Assembly: GCA_030038435.1 (NCBI GenBank)
Contig: JASHOY010000199.1
Location: forward strand, 1-36,147
Direction: 5' to 3'
Length of the DNA stretch: 36,147 bases
From: Acidobacteriaceae bacterium
GTDB taxonomy: Bacteria > Acidobacteriota > Terriglobia > Terriglobales > Acidobacteriaceae
In this document: positions 15,184 to 21,431 of the stretch, piece after piece
Numbering within the stretch: the first letter of the stretch is position 1
How the letters are laid out: each line of letters begins with the position of its first letter
Notes under the pieces: model-generated
What the model was told of the DNA's origin: nothing
The model's database searches: none
The model's input: only the letters and a program-made list of their open reading frames with translations
Program-made: the position numbers and the translations under genes

Positions 15184-17079
15184 CTATTTTTTTGCGTCCA
15201 GTTGCCGCTTGGTGGAACTTTTCCGCGAGGAGTTCTTGGTTTTGGTGTGTCTGGCTGTGATCGCATGCGATCCGGTGTGTGCGTGCGTACTGCTCGAGTG
15301 CGTCGTACGCCGTCTCCTCACTGCTTCCGACGATCGGCTTCTCGATGACCTCGGCGGATCTCCTGTCCGACTTGCTCCGCGGCTTCCCGAACTCGAGCGG
15401 GTGCGGCGGTTGCTGGCGTATTCGGTGTGCGCCTCGGCCGGCGCGGCGACCCGCAGTCGATGCCCGGCGTCAATGAGGTTGCCCCGCAAATGGTTCCACC
15501 GGCGGAGATCGGCCAGTGAAACTCCGAAGCGGTCAGCGATGGTAAGCAGAGTGTCGCCGCGCCGCACCAGGTAGAATTCTCCGCTGCCGAGGTACTGCGG
15601 CGCGCGCCTTTCCGGGACCACCAGAGCTTCCATGCCGTCGATGCTCGCGTCGTCGCCAAGTTCGTTGGCCGCGGCCAGGTCCGCCACAGAAACGTGATAC
15701 TCGCGCGCCACCGATTCCAGCGTGTCGCCCTCGCTCACAACGTGGTAGCGCCATGAGTCGCGCCGCGCCACCGGGACCTCGGCAATCCTCTGCTCGAAGA
15801 TGCTTGCGGTGCCGGCCGGAAGATGCAGATCGAAAGTGGAATCGGGCGGCGTTTCGCTGTGAAGGAGGCTGGGATTCAGTGCTTCCAACTCCTCGACCGG
15901 TGCATCGACAATGTCGGAGACCAGGCGCAGGCTCACCGAGTAATCCACCGTCACATTGTCGGTCACGAGCGGCGGATCAAGTGTGATGTCGTCAAAGCCG
16001 TACTGCCTGGGATGGTTGGCGATAATAATCGCGGCGAGGATTTCCGGTACGTAGTTTTTGGTTTCGGCGGGCAGCTCGCCACGCTTGTAGAGCTCCCAGA
16101 AGCTGGCATACCCCGTGCGGGCAACAGCGCGTTGGATATTGCCGGCGCCATGGTCATAGGCGGCCATGGCCAGGTACCAGTCGCCGAGCTGGTCGTAGAG
16201 GTACTTCATGTAGCGGGCGTAGGCGAGCGTGGACTTGTCTGGATCGAAACGCTGGTCGATCCAGCGATTGCGTTCCAGACCGTAGTTCCCGTAAGGCATG
16301 AACTGCCACATCCCACCAGCGCCGGATCGGCGATCGACCGCCCGCGGCTGAAAGCCCGATTCGGCTACCGCGAGGTAGATCAGGTCCTGCGGCACGCCCT
16401 CCTCAGTTAGATCGTGTTCGATCATCGCCTTGTAGCGCCCGGCGCGTTCGAAGGCATGCAATAGAGTGTTGTGCCCGCGCTGGGTGTTGGCAAAAAAGTT
16501 GATGAAGCTGGCCACGTAATCATTCATCACCAGCGGCAGGTCGGATTTCGTAGTGGCCAGATCGGCCCGCGCTTTGGCTTCAAAGTTGGGATCCACCTTG
16601 AAGGTAACGTCGTTGGCTACGTCGGCCGGCGAAGGTTCCACCGGGGCCACAAATCCGTTCCCCTCTTTGAGCGCCTGCATCTCCAGCGCGTTCACGTCGT
16701 CGACGACGCGCTCGAATTCATCATGCAGCCGTGGGGTGCCGTTCATGTCAATGCCGCTCATCAGCATCATGTCGACGGCGTGATCGAACTGGACCTTGGC
16801 CGCAGGCAGGTCGCCACGCTTGTAATCCGCGTCGCCTGCCGCATAGGCGACTTCAACCTGCTGGATAAGTTGGGAGACACGCTGTTCCTCGGTGGCCGAA
16901 GGCTGTGGTTTGGCGGATGCGGCAGTCCTGACGGGCGCGGTCGGCTCGAGCGGCGGCGCGGTCGCCTGCGGGTTCGCAGCCACCGGCGACTTCACCGGTT
17001 GCGACGGACCGCACCCGGCCAGCACCACGGCGAGCGTCGCACAACCCGAAAACACCAACCACTTCCCGCGCATATTCAT
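15184..17079 (-). CDS. mltD: Membrane-bound lytic transglycosylase D, two LysM domains
   Basis: Cleaves peptidoglycan between MurNAc and GlcNAc with formation of anhydro-MurNAc. The 631 residues start with a lipoprotein signal (lipobox VLAGC, Cys23). Residues ~60-200 are helical. The SLT domain spans ~205-370 with catalytic Glu240 in LAVAESGFQPRA, then GGMWQFMPYGNYGL and MAAYDHGAGNI, where Asp-His replaces the more usual Asn-Ala. LysM domains lie at ~444-489 and ~501-546 (YHVVSEGDTLESVAREYHVS and YLVRRGDTLLTIADRFGVS). The last ~80 residues are a Ser/Arg/Thr/His/Lys-rich tail, unusual for MltD. It is followed by the H1-like gene on the same strand but is separated by that gene's own promoter. 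Confidence 0.92.
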   Translation of the reverse strand: MNMRGKWLVFSGCATLAVVLAGCGPSQPVKSPVAANPQATAPPLEPTAPVRTAASAKPQPSATEEQRVSQLIQQVEVAYAAGDADYKRGDLPAAKVQFDHAVDMMLMSGIDMNGTPRLHDEFERVVDDVNALEMQALKEGNGFVAPVEPSPADVANDVTFKVDPNFEAKARADLATTKSDLPLVMNDYVASFINFFANTQRGHNTLLHAFERAGRYKAMIEHDLTEEGVPQDLIYLAVAESGFQPRAVDRRSGAGGMWQFMPYGNYGLERNRWIDQRFDPDKSTLAYARYMKYLYDQLGDWYLAMAAYDHGAGNIQRAVARTGYASFWELYKRGELPAETKNYVPEILAAIIIANHPRQYGFDDITLDPPLVTDNVTVDYSVSLRLVSDIVDAPVEELEALNPSLLHSETPPDSTFDLHLPAGTASIFEQRIAEVPVARRDSWRYHVVSEGDTLESVAREYHVSVADLAAANELGDDASIDGMEALVVPERRAPQYLGSGEFYLVRRGDTLLTIADRFGVSLADLRRWNHLRGNLIDAGHRLRVAAPAEAHTEYASNRRTRSSSGSRGASRTGDPPRSSRSRSSEAVRRRRTTHSSSTHAHTGSHAITARHTKTKNSSRKSSTKRQLDAKK

Positions 17080-17248
17080 CTAAGGATGCTATTGCTCTCC
17101 TGAATGTTGGGCCGCTTCCCCGCGAAACCATCCCGTATTCCACTGCTTACCGTCCCGGTCGCAGTCGGGACAACGTACGCGCCTCGCGTGCTGCGCCGGC
17201 GCCGGTTCGGGGAGGACACTATTGTCGATGATAAGCTATGCCATGGAG

Positions 17249-17264
17249 GTCCGCCGCGGCGGAC
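17249..17264. repeat. 16-bp perfect palindrome upstream of lepA
   Basis: GTCCGCCG and CGGCGGAC abut without a spacer, 43-58 nt before the lepA ATG and in the mltD-lepA divergent region. It may be a regulatory dyad or chance in GC-rich DNA. I found no clear sigma70 promoter for either gene here. Confidence 0.4.
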
Positions 17265-17306
17265 GCGGGAAGAGTACAAGTTTCCCACTCCAACGTCACT
17301 GTCTGC

Positions 17307-19118
17307 ATGGAAGCCCGTTTTCTCCGCAACTTCGCCATCATCGCGCACATCGACCACGGCAAGTCGACTCTCAGCGACCGTTTGCTGGAGCTTACGGGGT
17401 CGGTGACCGGGCGCGAGATGCAGGCCCAGATCCTTGACGACATGGACCTGGAGCGCGAGCGCGGCATCACCATCAAGGCCCATGCCGTGCGCATGATGTA
17501 CAAGGCCCACGACGGCAACACCTACCAGCTCAATCTCATCGACACCCCAGGTCACGTGGACTTCAGTTACGAAGTCTCCCGTTCCCTGGCGTCGTGCGAG
17601 GGTGCGCTGCTGGTGGTGGACGCCAGCCAGGGTGTGGAAGCGCAGACGCTGGCCAATGCATACCTGGCAATCAATCACGGCCTGGAAATCATTCCCGTTA
17701 TAAATAAGATCGACCTGCCCTCGGCGGATATCACGCGCACGCAGGAAGCCATTGAACAGGCTGTGGGGTTGGACGCAACCGACGCTATCCCCGTGAGCGC
17801 CAAGACCGGTCAGGGGGTCGACGAAGTCCTGGAAGCCGTCGTGAATCGCCTGCCTCCGCCGAAGGGTGATGCCGCGGCGCCGCTGCAGGCGCTCATCTTC
17901 GATTCCTGGTTCGACGCTTACCGCGGCGTCATCGTCCTCGTCCGCGTCATGCAGGGAACCATGCGCAAAGGCCAGCGCATCCGCTTCATGTCCAACGGCA
18001 AGGCCTATGAGATCGACTCCATGGGCGTGCTCATGCCCAAGCCCGTGGAAATCGGACAGCTCTGTGCCGGTGAGGTTGGCTTTTTCGCCGCCACCATCAA
18101 AAACGTCGGCGACACCAAGATCGGCGACACCGTAACTGACGACCAGCTTCCCGCCGCGTTTGCGCTGCCGGGCTTTGAAGACATCAAGCCTATGGTCTTC
18201 AGCGGCCTTTACACGGTAGACGCGCACGAACACACCCTGCTGCGCGACGCTCTGGAAAAACTGCGCCTCAATGACTCCTCGTTCTTCTTCGAACCGGAAA
18301 GCTCGGTTGCACTGGGCTTCGGCTTCCGCTGCGGATTCCTTGGACTCCTGCACATGGAGATCATTCAGGAGCGCCTGGAGCGAGAATACGAACTCGATCT
18401 GATCACCACCGCGCCCAGCGTGAGATACCATATCGGCCTCACCGATGGCAGCATTGTTGAAGTCGACAACCCGTCCCGCTGGCCCGAACCCACCAACATC
18501 GTCAGCGTGCGCGAGCCCGTGATCGCCGCCAAGATCATCACCAACGAAGAATATGTGGGCGGCATTCTCAAGCTGGTGGAAGAAAAGCGAGGCAGGCAGA
18601 TCAACTTCGAGTACCTGACTCCCACGCGCGTGATGCTCACTTACGAGCTGCCCCTGAATGAGATCGTGCTCGACTTCTACGACCGCCTCAAATCCATCTC
18701 CCGCGGCTACGCCTCGCTTGATTACCAGCTAGCCGGCGAGTGGGAGTCGCCCATGGTCAAGCTCGATATATTGGTCTCCGGCGATCCCGTGGATGCCCTG
18801 TCGGTGATCGTCCACCGCGACTATGCGTATGAACGCGGCCGCGCCCTGGTTTCCAAAATGCGCGAACTCATCCCCCGCCAGCAATTCGAGGTAGCCATCC
18901 AGGCCGCGGTTGGCGCCAAGGTGATTGCCCGCGAAACCGTCAGCGCCCTGCGCAAGAATGTACTCGCCAAATGTTATGGCGGCGATATCACGCGCAAGCG
19001 CAAGTTGCTGGAAAAACAGAAGGAGGGCAAAAAACGTATGAAGCGCATTGGCAAGGTCGACATCCCGCAGGAGGCCTTTCTGGCTGTTCTGCGAGTAGGG
19101 GAAGATCAGCAGAAGTAG
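17307..19118 (+). CDS. lepA: Elongation factor 4 (LepA) GTPase
   Basis: Ribosome-associated translational GTPase that acts on stalled or back-translocating ribosomes and in initiation. The ATG at 17307 gives 603 residues, the family length; the frame upstream is unconserved. The GTPase motifs are all present: G1 [10 protein letters not shown]2 region ERGITIKA, G3 DTPGHVDF, G4 NKIDLPS and G5 SAKTGQG. EF-Tu domain II, the EF-G-like domains and the LepA-specific C-terminal domain follow ([20 protein letters not shown] and a lysine-rich end). It stands alone, not beside lepB as in many proteobacteria. Confidence 0.97.
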   Translation: MEARFLRNFAIIAHIDHGKSTLSDRLLELTGSVTGREMQAQILDDMDLERERGITIKAHAVRMMYKAHDGNTYQLNLIDTPGHVDFSYEVSRSLASCEGALLVVDASQGVEAQTLANAYLAINHGLEIIPVINKIDLPSADITRTQEAIEQAVGLDATDAIPVSAKTGQGVDEVLEAVVNRLPPPKGDAAAPLQALIFDSWFDAYRGVIVLVRVMQGTMRKGQRIRFMSNGKAYEIDSMGVLMPKPVEIGQLCAGEVGFFAATIKNVGDTKIGDTVTDDQLPAAFALPGFEDIKPMVFSGLYTVDAHEHTLLRDALEKLRLNDSSFFFEPESSVALGFGFRCGFLGLLHMEIIQERLEREYELDLITTAPSVRYHIGLTDGSIVEVDNPSRWPEPTNIVSVREPVIAAKIITNEEYVGGILKLVEEKRGRQINFEYLTPTRVMLTYELPLNEIVLDFYDRLKSISRGYASLDYQLAGEWESPMVKLDILVSGDPVDALSVIVHRDYAYERGRALVSKMRELIPRQQFEVAIQAAVGAKVIARETVSALRKNVLAKCYGGDITRKRKLLEKQKEGKKRMKRIGKVDIPQEAFLAVLRVGEDQQK

Positions 19119-19159
19119 CTTCTGCCAGGCCCGTAACGGAAACTTTAGTCACCAAATTT

Positions 19160-19369
19160 TTATGCGGTTTTGTGGAAAGCTTGCTTGGCGTGCAGCAAAT
19201 CCGCTTCCATAGCGTGCGCCGGAGTATGCGCGGAGATGTATCTGTTTATCTTTGAAAATAAAAGACTTGTGTCTTCTATCAGAATGGCTTGCAATTTGGC
19301 AAGGAGAAAATCAGGACTTTTGTTCTCAGCTTTCGGGGAGTAATCCACATTTTTTTCCACAAGCGACAC
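19160..19369 (-). CDS. Possible small protein, 69 residues
   Basis: An uncertain short gene. From a GTG at 19369 the minus strand encodes a plausible soluble sequence with NVDYSPKAENKSPDFLLAKL, then a likely helix LQAILIEDTSLLFSKINRYI, ending KQAFHKTA. Composition is protein-like (mixed Lys/Glu/Asp/Leu/Ile) and unlike the Arg/Pro/Ser-rich translations typical of non-coding frames here. Against it: no ATG, no Shine-Dalgarno and no family I recognise. It could be a decayed gene remnant. It lies downstream of ompH copy 2 on the same strand. Confidence 0.3.
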   Translation of the reverse strand: MSLVEKNVDYSPKAENKSPDFLLAKLQAILIEDTSLLFSKINRYISAHTPAHAMEADLLHAKQAFHKTA

Positions 19370-19446
19370 GAGTTGCAGTCCCGATTTGCACCAACGCTCT
19401 GGCAACCTATCTGAGCCGGGCCGCCTCTTAGCGAGAGATGAGCAGA

Positions 19447-19471
19447 AGCCCCGGTTCCCCGGGGCTTTTTT
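19447..19471 (+). terminator. Intrinsic terminator, plus strand
   Basis: An 8-bp stem AGCCCCGG/CCGGGGCT with a TTCC loop is followed by six T. It is the first good terminator after lepA, about 330 nt beyond its stop, and lies eight nt past the convergent ompH stop, where it may also act weakly in reverse. Confidence 0.8.
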
Positions 19472-19478
19472 CAGGCTT

Positions 19479-20123
19479 CTAATGGCCCGCCGAAGGCGCG
19501 GCAGCCGGAGCGGGCGCATCCGGCACCCCACCCTGCGCTGCGGGAGCAGGAGCCGCCACTCCGGACTTGGTGTTATATGCCTCGATAATCGCGTCCGTAA
19601 TGTCCGTGGTCTGTCCCGCAAAGAGCACCGGCGACTGCTGGCCGGAATAGTCAAGAACCAGCGTGTAGCCATTCTGCTGTGCGTAGCTCTGCAACACGCC
19701 GTAGACTTTCTGCGCCAATGAGCCATAAGCCTGGCTTACATCCTGCTGAAAGTCCGTCCGCGCATCCTGAGCGGTGCGGTCCAATTGTTTGGTCTTGTCA
19801 TCGATCACCTTGGCCCGCGCGGCGCGCTCTTCATCGGTCAGCTTGGGGCCGTCGGTCTGAAGCTGTTTGGTCAGCGAGTCGACCTGCGTCTTGAGAGTAT
19901 TGATCTCCTGCTGCTGGGGCTCATATTTTTTCTCGATATCGGCGAAGTTGCGCTGTCCCTCGTTGGTCTTGGCCACGGCCGCCTGGAAGGCGATCACAGC
20001 AATCTTTGTCGGTGGGGCGGCCTTGGTTGACGGGGCGGCGGCCCTGGCGCTGGGCGCCTGGGCTTTGGCCAGCGGCGTCATTGCCGCGGCTACCATTACT
20101 GTAACTGTTAGCAAGCGCTTCAT
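19479..20123 (-). CDS. OmpH/Skp family periplasmic chaperone, copy 2
   Basis: A Skp-type holdase that escorts unfolded outer-membrane proteins across the periplasm to BamA. The 214 residues start with a signal peptide (MKRLLTVTVMVAAAMTPLAK), then an Ala/Pro/Lys linker. The OmpH body begins with KIAVIAFQAAVAKTNEGQRN and has a long charged coiled coil (~55-150) and a C-terminal strand ending LVLDYSGQQSPVLFAGQ. A final Ala/Pro/Gly-rich tail is not part of classical Skp. AAGGAG lies ~13 nt before the ATG. It has a strong promoter of its own (20382-20410) and a leader of ~250 nt, and is a paralogue of the next gene upstream. Confidence 0.85.
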   Translation of the reverse strand: MKRLLTVTVMVAAAMTPLAKAQAPSARAAAPSTKAAPPTKIAVIAFQAAVAKTNEGQRNFADIEKKYEPQQQEINTLKTQVDSLTKQLQTDGPKLTDEERAARAKVIDDKTKQLDRTAQDARTDFQQDVSQAYGSLAQKVYGVLQSYAQQNGYTLVLDYSGQQSPVLFAGQTTDITDAIIEAYNTKSGVAAPAPAAQGGVPDAPAPAAAPSAGH

Positions 20124-20381
20124 TTTGAATCCAGAACTCCTTCGGCTTTGCCGGGCGGTTGTCCGTATTAGACGTATTCCCGCAGTTTTTGTGCTGGTTT
20201 AGGCCTTCGGCAAACGCCATCCGGCCCCGCATTCATCTCCATTCCTCTGCTCCATGGGAGCGGCGACGAACGAGTCGTGCCTCCTGATTTTCTCGCCATC
20301 CCTATTCTTCGGGAACTCCGCTCCGGATGGAGCGGATACAAGAAAAGCTATGAATGGTGACTTCAGCAGGAACTAGGAGGG
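20124..20381 (-). other. Long 5' leader of ompH copy 2
   Basis: The predicted transcript starts near 20375 and the gene at 20123, giving an untranslated leader of about 250 nt. Near its 5' end is a perfect 8-bp hairpin, TCCGCTCC/GGAGCGGA with a 4-nt loop (20318-20337). I recognise no known riboswitch class and no strong leader peptide. Confidence 0.5.
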
Positions 20382-20410
20382 ATTATATGGTTGCGACATT
20401 GCGCCGTCAA
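20382..20410 (-). promoter_or_regulatory. Sigma70-like promoter of ompH copy 2
   Basis: TTGACG (20405-20410) and a consensus TATAAT (20382-20387) with the ideal 17-nt spacing, read on the minus strand. It is among the best promoter matches in the window and shares CAATTGACG and ATATAATCCC with the copy 1 promoter. Confidence 0.85.
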
Positions 20411-20455
20411 TTGGGGTCTCCGGCAAATCTGCGCTGCCTGCGCAACCCAAAAGTG

Positions 20456-20485
20456 AACGGCCCCACCATTTCGGTCGAGGCCGTT
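20456..20485 (-). terminator. Possible terminator after ompH copy 1
   Basis: The 7-bp arms AACGGCC/GGCCGTT enclose a 16-nt loop and are followed on the minus strand by CACTTTT. It begins 16 nt after the copy 1 stop and lies before the copy 2 promoter, so it would insulate the two genes. Confidence 0.5.
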
Positions 20486-20500
20486 TTGCGCTTTCGTGGT

Positions 20501-21103
20501 TTAGTGCGTCGCGGGACTTGGTGCCGATGTAGGCGCCGGGGCGGACGGCGGAGGTGCCGGAATTCCCGACTTCGTATTGTAGGCGTCGACCACGGCCTTG
20601 GTTATATCGGTGCCCGGGTTCCAATAGAGCACGCTGGGGGCCTGGTTCTGCGACTGCGACGCATCCAGCACCACGGTGTAGCCATGCGCGCGCGCGTAGG
20701 TTTGCAGCTCGGCTCCCACCTTCTGCGCCATGTCGTTGATCATGTTTTGCATGTCCGACTGGTAGTCGCTCTGGTCGTCCTGCTGCAGCTCCTGGGCGTG
20801 CCGCTTTTTGTCGTTGATCGCCTCGGAGCGCGCCTCTTGCTCGGCCGGCGAGAGCGTCGAAGCCTGCGCTTGCAGGTCTTTGGTCATGTTATCGATCTGT
20901 GCGGTGAGAGTTTGAAGTTCCTGGCGCTTGGGATCGTATTTCTTCTGCAGGTCGGCATAATCGCGCTGAAACTCGTTGGTTTGAGTGACCGCCAACTGAA
21001 ACTGAATCACTGCTACCTTGGCCGCGCCGGCCGTCGTCTGGGCGTGAACGGCCAAGGCACATAGCATGGCCGATGTAACTGCAAGTGCAAAAGTGCGCTT
21101 CAT
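20501..21103 (-). CDS. OmpH/Skp family periplasmic chaperone, copy 1
   Basis: A 200-residue paralogue of the gene downstream, same predicted role. It opens with a signal peptide (MKRTFALAVTSAMLCALAV), then KVAVIQFQLAVTQTNEFQRD, a coiled coil of ~90 residues rich in Gln/Asp/Lys, and the C-terminal strand TVVLDASQSQNQAPSVLY. The tail is Pro/Ala/Ser-rich. The ATG at 21103 is preferred over the in-frame ATG at 21130 because the signal peptide begins there, with AAGGAG ~12 nt before it. It lies directly downstream of bamA, the classical bamA-skp order, but bamA has a terminator and this gene its own promoter. Confidence 0.87.
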   Translation of the reverse strand: MKRTFALAVTSAMLCALAVHAQTTAGAAKVAVIQFQLAVTQTNEFQRDYADLQKKYDPKRQELQTLTAQIDNMTKDLQAQASTLSPAEQEARSEAINDKKRHAQELQQDDQSDYQSDMQNMINDMAQKVGAELQTYARAHGYTVVLDASQSQNQAPSVLYWNPGTDITKAVVDAYNTKSGIPAPPPSAPAPTSAPSPATH

Positions 21104-21371
21104 ATGGTTGGAATGACTCCTTCGGATCATCCGTGCGGCTGTTTAAATTCCGGCGTCAATGCCTTTCGGCACCTAGCCGAAAATACCCACGGCAGTTCCT
21201 TCGCGTTCAGCGTCTTGAAATGCCGAACGTGATGCGGGCGCGAACGAAGACATCGCCGGGAACCCAAGGGGATTATATAAGGGCGCATGGTAACAGCGTC
21301 AATTGCCGCGAGCCGCGGCCGCATCAATGGTAATCGCTGCCAGAATGCAGCACGCTGTCCTCCCCATCAAC
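21104..21371 (-). other. Leader and promoter region of ompH copy 1
   Basis: It contains the promoter at 21274-21302 and a leader of about 160 nt. Around the start codon it shares CCGAAGGAGT with the copy 2 leader. Nothing else is recognisable. Confidence 0.45.
21274..21302 (-). promoter_or_regulatory. Sigma70-like promoter of ompH copy 1
   Basis: TTGACG (21297-21302) and TATATA (21274-21279) are 17 nt apart on the minus strand. TATAAT also fits with a 19-nt gap. Confidence 0.8.
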
Positions 21372-21410
21372 AAAAAGACCCGGACCGCTCGGCAGGAGCG
21401 GCCCGGGCCT
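21372..21410 (-). terminator. Intrinsic terminator of bamA
   Basis: A GC-rich stem (CCCGG-CCGCTC against GAGCGG-CCGGG, one internal mismatch, 5-nt loop) is followed on the minus strand by TTTTTG. It lies ~22 nt past the bamA stop codon. Confidence 0.85.
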
Positions 21411-21431
21411 GACGCAGATTGGGAAACCCGC

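Larger units (their letters stand above)
19119..19478. other. Intergenic region between lepA and ompH copy 2
   Basis: 360 nt with lower GC than its neighbours. It holds an intrinsic terminator at 19447-19471, an open minus-strand frame at 19160-19369 listed separately, and two DnaA-box-like sites, TAATCCACA (19341-19349, one mismatch) and TTTTCCACA (19353-19361). Confidence 0.45.

Noticed and set aside
17076..18431. 451-codon minus-strand frame opposite lepA
   Set aside because: Antisense shadow of the LepA GTPase region, no recognisable protein features.
20386..20500. ATG with an excellent AGGAGG just upstream on the plus strand
   Set aside because: The same bases are the -10 region of the minus-strand ompH promoter; the frame then runs antisense to ompH copy 1 with Arg-rich translation.
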